64,000 nt of DNA, from the NCBI GenBank assembly GCA_039989475.1, contig JBDXHU010000002.1:620001-684000 (forward strand). The letters are read 5' to 3'. Position 1 is the first letter of the stretch. Every line of letters begins with the position of its first letter. The translations under genes were made by a program, and so were the position numbers. Positions 8,531 to 16,718 of this stretch are shown here, in pieces. The notes beneath the pieces are model-generated. The model had not been told where the DNA came from, did no database searches, and saw only the letters and a list, made by a program, of their open reading frames with translations. The DNA comes from JBDXHU01 sp039989475. GTDB lineage: Bacteria; Pseudomonadota; Gammaproteobacteria; Pseudomonadales; Halieaceae.

Positions 8531-9313
8531 TCAGGGCTGAATGTCCCAATCAAACTCCATGATCTGGGGAGCATGATCAGAAAAGCGTTGCTCCGTGTAG
8601 ATCTCTGCGGCCTTGACCCGGTTCTTGAGTCCGGGGCTGATCACCTGGTAATCCAGCCGCCAGCCCACGTTCTTGGCCCAGGCCTGGCCGCGGTTAGACC
8701 ACCAGGTATACTGGTCCGGCTCCTGGTTGATGAGTCGGAAGGAGTCCAGGTAGCCCAGCTCAGTGTAAACCCGGTCCAGCCAGGCCCGCTCCTCGGGCAG
8801 GAAACCGGAATTTTTCTGGTTGGGCTTCCAGTTCCTGAGGTCGATTTCCCGGTGGCAGATATTCCAGTCGGCGCAGATCACAAACTCACGGCGCTTTCGG
8901 CGCAACCCGCGTAGATGCTCATAGAAATGGTCCATGAACTGGTATTTCCTTTGCTGCGCCTGCTCAGAGCTGGAACCGGATGGCACATAAAGGGAAATTA
9001 CGCTGAAGCGATCAAAATCCGCCTGGATATAGCGGCCCTCTCCATCGAGTGGCTCCCAGCCGAGTCGGGTAGTGATTTTGCGCGGTTTTACCCGGCTGTA
9101 CAGGGCCGTACCGCTGTAACCCTTCTTGATAGCATCGTTGTAACTGCAGTGATAACCGGCCGGGTGGAACATCGGGTCAGATAACTGGTCCAGCTGTGCC
9201 TTGGTCTCTTGTATGCAAACAACGTCAGCATCCTGCTCCGAGAGCCAGTCAAAAAAACCTTTGCGGCTGGCGGCGCGAATACCATTGGTGTTACAGGTAA
9301 TTATCCTGGCCAT
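8531..9313 (-). CDS. xthA: Exonuclease III family DNA repair enzyme
   Basis: 260 residues, exonuclease/endonuclease/phosphatase fold. Family members cut at abasic sites and digest 3' ends of duplex DNA. The catalytic residues appear intact: Glu in VCIQETKAQ (about 35), Asp and Asn in CADWNIC (about 150), and Asp-His in FSDHAPQIMEFDW near the C-terminus. The overall text, such as RRKRREFVICADWN and GFLPEERAWLD, also resembles Pseudomonas Crc, a catalytically dead relative used for catabolite control. The intact active site here argues for a nuclease. yajC begins 34 bp downstream on the same strand. Confidence 0.9.
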   Translation of the reverse strand: MARIITCNTNGIRAASRKGFFDWLSEQDADVVCIQETKAQLDQLSDPMFHPAGYHCSYNDAIKKGYSGTALYSRVKPRKITTRLGWEPLDGEGRYIQADFDRFSVISLYVPSGSSSEQAQQRKYQFMDHFYEHLRGLRRKRREFVICADWNICHREIDLRNWKPNQKNSGFLPEERAWLDRVYTELGYLDSFRLINQEPDQYTWWSNRGQAWAKNVGWRLDYQVISPGLKNRVKAAEIYTEQRFSDHAPQIMEFDWDIQP

Positions 9314-9478
9314 TGAGTATATCTATCCATGATGAGGCGGTCGGGCATGATACTGGATGTGGATTAGAGGGTCATCAAAGTTGGCATTTCTGGCGCAGCG
9401 ATTGTACAGTTCACCTATAACAATAGAATCTGCAGGTTGGCGTAAACATTAGTATTAGCTAGATTTAGGCGTAATACC

Positions 9479-9991
9479 ATGAGTGATAATCCACAGATGG
9501 AACCACAGCAAGACAGACTCTCTATCAATCTCAGCCGCTTGTTACTTGAGTTTGGCCGGGATTATGAGCGTCGCGTCATGGACGTGCTACACCGGCGCGG
9601 ACACAGCCTGATCAGACCTTCTCACGCCACCGTTTTTGCCAACCTGAGTGATGGTGCTGTACGCGTCACCGAATTAGCTGAACGCGCACATGTTACCCAG
9701 CAGGCGATGGGGAAAATGCTCAAGGAAATGGAGCGAATCGGCTACATTGTCCGAGACATTGATGGCAGTGATCGTCGGGCCAAAAAGATCAGGGCCACCC
9801 AGCGCGGCCTGGACTTGATGCGCGACAGCATGGAAGCGGCTGACGAGGTGCGGCAGTACTATGCTGCGCAGGTCGGTGAGGATGCCTTACAGGAACTGGA
9901 AAACTCCCTGGCCGAGTGCGTGGGCCGCATGGAAATAGCCAGCCTCACCAGCGCCTGGACCGACAGCAGCGGATCGCTGAAGACTGCCTAG
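9479..9991 (+). CDS. MarR-family transcriptional regulator
   Basis: 170 residues with a winged-helix core: RPSHATVFANLSDGAVRVTELAERA followed by the recognition helix region HVTQQAMGKMLKEMERIGYI and the wing RDIDGSDRRAKKIRATQRG. The C-terminal helices would form the dimer interface. MarR proteins are usually ligand-responsive repressors of nearby catabolic or efflux genes. The convergent SnoaL-GST-quinone oxidoreductase-P450 group just downstream is a reasonable target, but I did not identify an operator. The 165-bp gap upstream separates it from the divergent exonuclease gene. Confidence 0.9.
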   Translation: MSDNPQMEPQQDRLSINLSRLLLEFGRDYERRVMDVLHRRGHSLIRPSHATVFANLSDGAVRVTELAERAHVTQQAMGKMLKEMERIGYIVRDIDGSDRRAKKIRATQRGLDLMRDSMEAADEVRQYYAAQVGEDALQELENSLAECVGRMEIASLTSAWTDSSGSLKTA

Positions 9992-10024
9992 CCTGTGTGA
10001 GTAATGCCCCGAGCTCTGTAAAAT

Positions 10025-10474
10025 CTAGAGCTCCATAAAGTCGGGCGTATTGAAGACCCAGCTCTTCTCTTCAATGCGTTCACTCATGCGCCAGCCATCG
10101 CTGGTGCGCCGGTATTTGTCCACATACCACAAGCCCAGCATGAACAGCTGGCTTTGCCCTTCCAACACAATTTCCTGGGGGTTGAAGCACATCACCCGCC
10201 CGGTCGCCGTATCGTCGTCGACCCTGATCTGGATATTCGCGTTGAGATGCTGGTGGGCAGGAAACAATTCAGTGGTCAGGGCCTGCTTGAGAAAGCTGAT
10301 GGTATCTTCCAGATTGCCGACACTACCGCCAAAAACGCTGTAGTCGATGTGGGCGTCTGCCGTGAACACATCACTGCGCAGGGCATCGAAATCCTTGGCG
10401 TCTATAATCTCCGCGTAGCGATAGCACAGGTCCTGGATTTCGAATCGATCTGATATTTCCTGTTGCGACAACAT
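10025..10474 (-). CDS. SnoaL-like (NTF2 fold) protein
   Basis: 149 residues of the SnoaL_4 / NTF2-like type, beginning with LSQQEISDRFEIQDLCYRYAEIID and containing DAHIDYSVFGG, a typical cone-shaped barrel sequence. Such proteins act as small hydrolases, isomerases or dehydratases in aromatic, steroid or polyketide metabolism. The specific reaction cannot be assigned. The start has a GGAG ribosome site, and the gene begins two bases after the GST-like gene ends, so it is the last gene of the run P450, quinone oxidoreductase, GST, SnoaL. Confidence 0.8.
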   Translation of the reverse strand: MLSQQEISDRFEIQDLCYRYAEIIDAKDFDALRSDVFTADAHIDYSVFGGSVGNLEDTISFLKQALTTELFPAHQHLNANIQIRVDDDTATGRVMCFNPQEIVLEGQSQLFMLGLWYVDKYRRTSDGWRMSERIEEKSWVFNTPDFMEL

Positions 10475-10476
10475 GC

Positions 10477-11241
10477 CTAGAACTCCAATGGTGTACTTAT
10501 GTGCCGCGCATAGACCTGGTCCCGGTACTCGAACAAAAGGGGCTCCAGGCTGTCAGCTATTGCGGGGTCTGTGTACTCATAGACCTGGCGCAGATAATCC
10601 GGCATTGGGTTGAGCTCAGGGGGCAAGGGTTGCAGCATACCCAGAAAATTGACCAGGTAGAGATCAGCAGCGGTGAGGGCTGAACCGACGATATAATCGC
10701 TCTGTAAACGCTGCTGCATGCGCAGGCGGGTCGCGAAATATTGCAAGCACTCCGCTATGCGCCCGGCACTGGTGGCGTGTGCAGATTCCGACCAGCCATA
10801 TTTTGCAGCCATGCGCTGTATACCCGCGGGTGCGTCCCCGCTCAACATGGTCAGACCCAGAAGTTGCAGACGTCGGTTCCAGCCGAGCCCTCCCTCCCCG
10901 GCCAATTCGCGGCTGAGACCGATAACCAGGGCCCGCTGTTCCAGGTCCGCAGGCAATAATGCCCGGTCGGGCGCCAGCCTCTCTGCCAACAGCAACTGGT
11001 CCAGCCAACTACTACGCGGTGGTTCCTCGTTGTAGAGCGCTACCGGCGCACTGCTCTGCCCGGTCCACTCATACAGCTCGGCATTCTCCTCGCCGGCCAA
11101 CTGCTTTACCGGGATATAGTCGAGCTGCTTGTGCTGCAGGATGGACTTGATTGCCTCACCCCAGGGCCCAGGCACGCCGGCGGTGAGAACCAGCCGTAAG
11201 CCGGGCATGTGCCGGGCTTCTGTGACGCTTGCATAGTCCAT
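10477..11241 (-). CDS. Glutathione S-transferase-like protein
   Basis: 254 residues from the ATG at 11239-11241, which has GGGGAA upstream; a TTG five codons earlier is less likely. The N-terminal thioredoxin-like part is LRLVLTAGVPGPWGEAIKSI with a PVALYNEEPPRSSWLDQLLLAERLAP segment (Pro-Val, then Ser-linked glutathione contacts in the family). The helical C-domain ends LTAADLYLVNFLGMLQPLP. Substrate unknown. It sits in a run of oxidative genes downstream of the P450 and quinone oxidoreductase, consistent with detoxification or catabolism of a hydrophobic compound. Confidence 0.75.
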   Translation of the reverse strand: MDYASVTEARHMPGLRLVLTAGVPGPWGEAIKSILQHKQLDYIPVKQLAGEENAELYEWTGQSSAPVALYNEEPPRSSWLDQLLLAERLAPDRALLPADLEQRALVIGLSRELAGEGGLGWNRRLQLLGLTMLSGDAPAGIQRMAAKYGWSESAHATSAGRIAECLQYFATRLRMQQRLQSDYIVGSALTAADLYLVNFLGMLQPLPPELNPMPDYLRQVYEYTDPAIADSLEPLLFEYRDQVYARHISTPLEF

Positions 11242-11280
11242 CAGTTTATTCCCCAAAGGCGATCAGGCGAACCGCCGTCT

Positions 11281-12261
11281 TCAGTCCCAGCTCAGTATCA
11301 ATTTACCGATATGGGTACTGGCCTCCATCACCCGATGCGCCTGCGCCACCTCGGCGAAGGGAAACACCTGGTGAATGACCGGCTTGACCCGGCCCGACTC
11401 GATCCAGGGCCAGGCCTGCTCGCGCACCGCCGCCACCAGTTGCGCCTTGAACTGTGCCGGCCGTGCGCGCAGGGTCGAGCCGGTAATCTGCAAGCGTTTC
11501 AGCATCACCGGCATCAGGTTTGCCTGCACCTGTGAGCCCTGCAAATAGGCGATATTAACAATGCGCCCGTCCGCCGCCGCCAATTGGATATTGCGATCCA
11601 CGTAATCACCTCCAACCATGTCGAGGATCACGTCGACACCGGCGCCACCGGTGTGTTCGCGCAATACCTCAACAAAATCCTGCTCCCGGTAATTCACCAC
11701 TTTCTCCGCACCCAGCTGTTCACAGGCCTGCACTTTTTCATCACTACCGGCGGTGGCATAGACCGGGCAACCGTAAGCGCTAACCAGTTGGATGGCGGTG
11801 GTGCCTATTCCACTGCTGCCGCCGTGCACCAGGAAGCGCTCGCCGGGTTGCAAGGCAGCGCGCTGCATGACATTGGACCAGACAGTTAATACGGTTTCCG
11901 GCAGGCCCGCGGCATCGACCATGGACATACCGGCCGGCACCGGCAGACACTCCGCTGCAGCCGCCAGGGCGTATTGCGCATAGCCGCCGCCGGACAACAG
12001 GGCACAAACCGCATCGCCCACGGCCCAGTCATCGACGCCCTCACCCAATGCCGCGATCTCACCGGCAACCTCCAGGCCAGGCACTTCAGATGCGCCCGGG
12101 GGTGGCGGATAAAAACCCTGCCGCTGCACGATATCGGCGCGGTTAACCCCGGCCGCCGCTACCTTGATGAGCACCTCGCCGGGTCCCGCCTGGGGCTGCC
12201 CGGCCTCAGCAAGCTGTAATACCTCGGGGCCTCCTGGCTCTGTAATCGCGACTATTTGCAT
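11281..12261 (-). CDS. NAD(P)H quinone oxidoreductase, zinc-independent MDR family
   Basis: 326 residues of the medium-chain dehydrogenase/reductase superfamily, closest in style to the PIG3 / TED-type quinone oxidoreductases. The GroES-like N-domain has GEVLIKVAAAGVNRADIVQR and YPPPPGASEVPGLEVAGEI. The Rossmann domain has FLVHGGSSGIGTTAIQL, an NADP-type glycine motif, at about residue 145. The catalytic zinc ligands of alcohol dehydrogenases are absent. It would reduce quinones or enones with NADPH. It starts 10 bp after the P450 gene with a GAGGA ribosome site, so the two are probably co-expressed. Confidence 0.9.
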   Translation of the reverse strand: MQIVAITEPGGPEVLQLAEAGQPQAGPGEVLIKVAAAGVNRADIVQRQGFYPPPPGASEVPGLEVAGEIAALGEGVDDWAVGDAVCALLSGGGYAQYALAAAAECLPVPAGMSMVDAAGLPETVLTVWSNVMQRAALQPGERFLVHGGSSGIGTTAIQLVSAYGCPVYATAGSDEKVQACEQLGAEKVVNYREQDFVEVLREHTGGAGVDVILDMVGGDYVDRNIQLAAADGRIVNIAYLQGSQVQANLMPVMLKRLQITGSTLRARPAQFKAQLVAAVREQAWPWIESGRVKPVIHQVFPFAEVAQAHRVMEASTHIGKLILSWD

Positions 12262-12271
12262 CAGGGGGTCC

Positions 12272-13501
12272 TCAGTTATCCACTACATCGAAGCTGATCG
12301 GCATGCGCTTGATGCCGTTAATAAAGTTGGAGTGCAGCCAGTTTATCTCACCATCAAAACGCGGATTGCGGATACGGGCCAGGATCTCCTCGAAAATGAC
12401 CCGCAATTCCAGCCGGGCCAGGTGCGAGCCCAGGCAGAAATGCTCGCCGATGCCGAAGGCGCGATGGCCGTTTTTGACGTCTTCACGCTGGGCGCGGGTA
12501 ATATCAAAACGATCACCGTCCTCAAACACCGCTTCATCGGCACTGGCCGCAGCGTAATACATTTGTACCTTGTCGCCCTGCTTGATCAGCTGCCCATCCA
12601 GCTCTACGTCTTCAGTGGCGGTGCGACGAAAGGCAATCACGGCCGGGTTGAAGCGAAGAAACTCCTCGATGGCACCCTCCAGCAGATGCGGGTGGTCTAC
12701 CAATTGTTGGTACTGATCGTGTTCGATCAGCAATCGCATACCGTGGCTGGTAACCGTGCGGGTGGTTTCATTACCGGCGACGATCAGCAGCATGAAGAAA
12801 TAGCAGAATTCATCGTCCGTCAGGGGTTCATCTTCAACAGTGCCATTAAGCAGAACATTGACGATATCGTCCTGCGGCTGCTGCTTGTGCTGGGCCGCAA
12901 GCTCCTGGGCCAGCATGAACATTTCCATCATTGCCATCATGCCCTCATCCTCGGTGGTGTGGAGCTCAGGGTCATCCATGCCAATCATAATATTGGTCAG
13001 CTCAAACAGCCGCTGGCGCTTGTCCAGCGGCACGCCCATCAGCTCGCAGATGGCTATCAGGGGCAACTCGGCCGCAACATCCTCCACAAACTCACAGTGC
13101 CCGCCCACCACGGCGCGATCGAGAATATCCCGGGCAATTTCCCGGAAGCGAGCCTCGTAGGAGTCCACTTTTTTGGGTGTAAACGCATTGCGCACCAGGC
13201 GCCGGTATTTCAGGTGCTTGGGCGGGTCCATATTGATCAGCTGCAGCTGCATCATCGCCAGGGTTTCCGGGTCATGTTCGTGCAGAAAGCAGGTTTCCAC
13301 TTCCGAGGAAAACAGCTGCGGGTTTTTGGAAATATAGTCGAGGTCGCGCTGGCGGCTAATCGCCCAGAAGCCGCGGCCCTGGGCCGGGTCTTCATGCCAG
13401 TAAACGGGCTGCTCATTGCGCAGGTATTTGAAGGCATCCCGCGGCATATCGCCCTTAAAGGTTTCCGGGGCAGTCAGGTCAAAATGCGGACAGCCAGCCA
13501 T
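12272..13501 (-). CDS. Cytochrome P450
   Basis: 409 residues, a bacterial class I P450. The I-helix oxygen-activation motif VAGNETTRT is near residue 243, the ExxR motif is in IEEFLRF at about 285, and the heme loop is FGIGEHFCLGSHLARLE with the thiolate Cys near 355. The N-terminal LINMDPPKHLKYRRLV and the meander resemble the CYP125/CYP142-type steroid and terpenoid hydroxylase families of actinobacteria and marine proteobacteria. The substrate is inferred only. No ferredoxin or ferredoxin reductase gene is adjacent, so electrons must come from elsewhere. It appears to be the first gene of a four-gene operon with quinone oxidoreductase, GST-like and SnoaL-like genes. Confidence 0.94.
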   Translation of the reverse strand: MAGCPHFDLTAPETFKGDMPRDAFKYLRNEQPVYWHEDPAQGRGFWAISRQRDLDYISKNPQLFSSEVETCFLHEHDPETLAMMQLQLINMDPPKHLKYRRLVRNAFTPKKVDSYEARFREIARDILDRAVVGGHCEFVEDVAAELPLIAICELMGVPLDKRQRLFELTNIMIGMDDPELHTTEDEGMMAMMEMFMLAQELAAQHKQQPQDDIVNVLLNGTVEDEPLTDDEFCYFFMLLIVAGNETTRTVTSHGMRLLIEHDQYQQLVDHPHLLEGAIEEFLRFNPAVIAFRRTATEDVELDGQLIKQGDKVQMYYAAASADEAVFEDGDRFDITRAQREDVKNGHRAFGIGEHFCLGSHLARLELRVIFEEILARIRNPRFDGEINWLHSNFINGIKRMPISFDVVDN

Positions 13502-13638
13502 GAGTCTCTCCCATCGTGAGTGCGATGCACTGCTAGAAGGACAGGACTATAGCCTATTAGTTTTTAGTTTCAAAACAGAGGGGGAGAAACGCCGGCCAGA
13601 AGGCCTTCCTGCCCAGGTCGGTTCCATAATTGAGAGAT

Positions 13639-13665
13639 ACACCTTCCCCTCCAAGGGGAAGGTGT
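13639..13665. repeat. Perfect 12-bp palindromic hairpin in the P450/lipoprotein gap
   Basis: ACACCTTCCCCT and its exact reverse complement are separated by three bases. No T-run follows on either strand, so it is not a standard intrinsic terminator. It sits in the 209-bp space downstream of the lipoprotein gene and upstream of the P450 gene, and looks like a dispersed palindromic unit. Nothing else was recognised in that space. Confidence 0.7.
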
Positions 13666-13710
13666 CAAGACTGACTGCTTGAGTGTGGCTCTCTCTGCGT
13701 GAGCGTGCGC

Positions 13711-15951
13711 CTATAGAGCGCGGTCTATACATGAGTAGGTGACGATCTGTGTCGCCGTGTTGACATCGCCTTCCACAGTAATCGAAATCTGGCCATTGAC
13801 ATCGGCGACATTATCAAGCTGACTCTCCAATTGAAATTCCAGCTCAAAGGCGCCTTTATCGGAGGTATTGGGTACGGTGGAAGTACCACCCAGTATACTG
13901 CAGCCCTCGGCTGCCACTGACACTGTGGTTCCGGCTGAGGGCACGTTATTGTAGATATCCGAAACCGCCACAACATAATCCCGCCCAGAACCACCCGGAC
14001 CGATACTGATGCCACCGGTTTCTGGTGTCGCACCGTCAAACAGCTGGAAGTCCACCACGCCGCCCATAACAATTGTTATATCCCTGCGTACGTTCAACAA
14101 TTCCCGGCTGCACTGGTTGGCCGCTTCCAGCGCCTCTGTACACAGCGAACCATTGTAGATTCCATTACCCTGGTTGTAGCCGCCGCTGACATCGAAATCG
14201 AAAAATATTTCTTCCAGGCCCTGGGCACAGGCGCGACCCGGCTCAATGGTGGAATCCGCCGCGCATAAGGGCGGCGTGTTATCAAAGATGCCATTTTCAT
14301 TCTTGTCCAGGAAGGCCTCGGGGAGGTCTTCAAATATTTCGCCCGGGTCATAGAGGCCATTGCCGTTGCTGTCGACAAAGCTCTCCTCACCAATTGCGAT
14401 CACGGTAATCTGGCTGCGACCACCATAAATCGAACCCAGGGGCTGCACACAGGGATAGCCCTGCAAGCCCGTGCCCGGGCAGTCACGGTTGTCAATCCGG
14501 CTAACATACGCCAACTCGGGGATGGGGCCGTCTAGCTCGGTGTTATATTCCAGGGGCAGCTTTGGTGCCTGGCTGTTCCAGATTACCGAACAGACACCCT
14601 CTACCGTCTCACAGCTGTCTTCGATCGCGCCCAACTCAGTGGTGAAAAAGGCCACCGTGCCGTCCGGAACCGGGTTGTTAAACTTGTCTGCCATGCGCAC
14701 CGTGATCGTTGACTCAACGCCATCGACATTACCACCACCGGGGTTCAGCAGACTCGCGGCGAGAGACACTGAATCCTGGTCCGGCAGGCCAGTGCTCACG
14801 ATCAACTTGTCAGACACCGTACTCAACTCCTTGAGCGTACCGGGATTAGCCGGATCATCCACCTGGATCGTCGCGGTCACCCGCACCGAGGTCGACACAT
14901 TGCCCGCCTGGACGATAGCACTGGCTATACCGTTTTCGTTGGTGGTAGCCACCGCATTGGTCAGGGCCAGGCCACCTATGCTGGTAGACAGGGAAAAGGT
15001 CACATCCACACCAGTGGCAGCTGCTCCGGTGGTATCCAAAACCTGGAAAGACACCTGGGAGGTTTCTTCACGACCCTGACCACCCGTACCCTTCAGGGCT
15101 ATGGTGCTCGGCTCAGCGGCAATGAATGCCACGGAGTTCACATCGGCCGAGGCGATACTCAGCGCCACGGTAGCCGCCTGGGTATTGCCTTGCACAATCG
15201 CCGCTGTCACGTTATCGATACCGGTACAACCATTGGCGGTGTAAGTCGAGGTGGCCAGGCCATTGACGGTATTAACTTCGGTGGAAATATTCGCCAGGGG
15301 CGGCACAAGATTGGCACAACCGCTGCCAAACAGTACCGGCACCACCGTAGTGACAAGGTTGTTATTGGCGTCAACCACCGCCACTGTCAGGGGCGTAGAA
15401 CCCGCCGCCGGCAGCGAGGTTGCCCCGGCTTCAATCTCGCCCTCAATGAAGCTTGTGCCCGACAGCCGGCCAATACGTAAATTGGCCTCGCCGACCTGGA
15501 AGTTAACACTGGCGGTTGCCGTATCCATGGTAACCGTAACGGTGCCAGCCCCCAGGATATCACCGGCGGCGATCGTGAAAGTGCCTATACCGTTCAGGTC
15601 GGTCAGCGCCGTGCCGGATTCCGGTGACACTATCCCAAGCGTGCTGGTCGCGGTCAGCACTTCGTTTGCTGCCAGTTGACCCGCTGAATCCCTGGCGGTA
15701 ACGGTTAAAATACCTGGCGTGATACTGGTGACATTGGTAACCGGGTTACCGGCACTGTCCGTCAGCGCCAGTGACAGCGTACCGGCACCCAGCGGTGCAT
15801 CTGGATCTGTGCCGCCACCCGGATCATCGACGCCTCCGCCGATAAAGCCCGGATCACTGGTGCCACCGCCGCCGCCACAGGCCGCCAGCGTCAGCGCCAA
15901 GCATGCTGCGAACAGCAGAGAAGAAATCCTGGAAAGCCGCATATCCTTCAT
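13711..15951 (-). CDS. Large Ig-like (invasin/Big-type) lipoprotein
   Basis: 746 residues from the ATG at 15949-15951; an upstream in-frame start would add 35 residues with no signal character. The lipoprotein signal is SSLLFAACLALTLAAC with the lipidated Cys near residue 25, followed by a glycine run and an acidic Gly/Asp linker. The rest reads as repeated bacterial Ig-like modules, e.g. LTVTARDSAGQLAANEVLTA and VTFSLSTSIGGLAL. Two calcium-loop-like stretches, DSNGNGLYDPGE and DKNENGIFD, lie in the C-terminal third, near several cysteine-rich loops. Such proteins are surface or outer-membrane-associated adhesin-like structures. No transport genes are adjacent. Function is inferred. Confidence 0.8.
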   Translation of the reverse strand: MKDMRLSRISSLLFAACLALTLAACGGGGGTSDPGFIGGGVDDPGGGTDPDAPLGAGTLSLALTDSAGNPVTNVTSITPGILTVTARDSAGQLAANEVLTATSTLGIVSPESGTALTDLNGIGTFTIAAGDILGAGTVTVTMDTATASVNFQVGEANLRIGRLSGTSFIEGEIEAGATSLPAAGSTPLTVAVVDANNNLVTTVVPVLFGSGCANLVPPLANISTEVNTVNGLATSTYTANGCTGIDNVTAAIVQGNTQAATVALSIASADVNSVAFIAAEPSTIALKGTGGQGREETSQVSFQVLDTTGAAATGVDVTFSLSTSIGGLALTNAVATTNENGIASAIVQAGNVSTSVRVTATIQVDDPANPGTLKELSTVSDKLIVSTGLPDQDSVSLAASLLNPGGGNVDGVESTITVRMADKFNNPVPDGTVAFFTTELGAIEDSCETVEGVCSVIWNSQAPKLPLEYNTELDGPIPELAYVSRIDNRDCPGTGLQGYPCVQPLGSIYGGRSQITVIAIGEESFVDSNGNGLYDPGEIFEDLPEAFLDKNENGIFDNTPPLCAADSTIEPGRACAQGLEEIFFDFDVSGGYNQGNGIYNGSLCTEALEAANQCSRELLNVRRDITIVMGGVVDFQLFDGATPETGGISIGPGGSGRDYVVAVSDIYNNVPSAGTTVSVAAEGCSILGGTSTVPNTSDKGAFELEFQLESQLDNVADVNGQISITVEGDVNTATQIVTYSCIDRAL

Positions 15952-16238
15952 GTTCTCGTTCCCGGCCGATCGCATCGGCGCATTATCATTGGTCTGGTAT
16001 GCAAGTGCTGTCGAATCAGGTACAGCGCAACGGCCGCCCGATGATCCCCTCACCAAACGGCCCGTTAACGACCACTTGCTCTAATAATTTGTATCGAGTT
16101 TACAGGGGCTTAGGCGATAATCCCATGTTTTACATGAGCAGAAAAAGGGGTATTATTACTAGTTCCCCGTGATGGAAACCTGCCTGCTGCCAATTTATCC
16201 GGCTGCGAGCCCGCCAATGGGGCCTCACAGGCGCCTGC

Positions 16239-16715
16239 CTACAAGCCCAGCTCTTTGATCAGTGCCAGCACATCATCGTGGTGGGACTTGGTTTTTACCT
16301 TGTCCATGACGTGTTTCAGCCGGCCATCCTTGCCAATAATGAAGCTGGTGCGCAATACACCCATGAATTCCCGCCCCATAAACTTCTTCAGGCCCCAGCA
16401 GCCGTACTTATCGGTGATAGCGTGATCTTCATCGGATAACAGGGTGAAATTCAATTCCTGCTTGTCGATAAACCGGCCAAGCCGGGCGACCGGGTCCGGG
16501 CTCACGCCGAGTACCACGGTTTTGGCTTTCTTCAAAGCCGCCTTGCTGTCGCGGATACCGCAGGCCTGGGTGGTACAGCCCGGCGTCATAGCCTTGGGGT
16601 AGAAATACAGGACCACATTACTCTTGCCCTTGAAATCCTTGAGGCTGACCTTGTTACCGTCCTGGTCCAGCAAGGTAAATGCCGGGGCCAGGTTGCCGAC
16701 TTTTGGAAATGCCAT
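16239..16715 (-). CDS. bcp: Thioredoxin-dependent peroxiredoxin (BCP/PrxQ type)
   Basis: 158 residues. The active site TPGCTTQACGIRD contains the peroxidatic Cys and, five residues later, a resolving Cys, the arrangement of PrxQ enzymes. FYPKAMTPGC and the later VLGVSPDP fit the family. It reduces hydrogen peroxide and organic hydroperoxides in the cytoplasm using thioredoxin. The gene starts three bases after the rmuC stop, so translation is likely coupled to rmuC. The 182-bp gap downstream, up to the lipoprotein start, holds no gene; a short CATGT-TTT-ACATG palindrome lies within it near 16122. Confidence 0.94.
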   Translation of the reverse strand: MAFPKVGNLAPAFTLLDQDGNKVSLKDFKGKSNVVLYFYPKAMTPGCTTQACGIRDSKAALKKAKTVVLGVSPDPVARLGRFIDKQELNFTLLSDEDHAITDKYGCWGLKKFMGREFMGVLRTSFIIGKDGRLKHVMDKVKTKSHHDDVLALIKELGL

Positions 16716-16718
16716 TAC

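Noticed and set aside
8531..9313. Crc catabolite-repression protein as the identity of the exonuclease gene
   Set aside because: Crc lacks catalytic residues; here the Glu, Asp/Asn and Asp-His of exonuclease III are present.
12164..13519. 451-codon open frame on the plus strand across the P450 gene
   Set aside because: It lies wholly antisense to the P450 and upstream genes, with no family features and no ribosome site; a long frame caused by GC-rich codon use.
16115..16140. CATGT-TTT-ACATG palindrome near the lipoprotein start as an operator
   Set aside because: Only 5-bp arms; such sites occur by chance and no regulator is linked to it.
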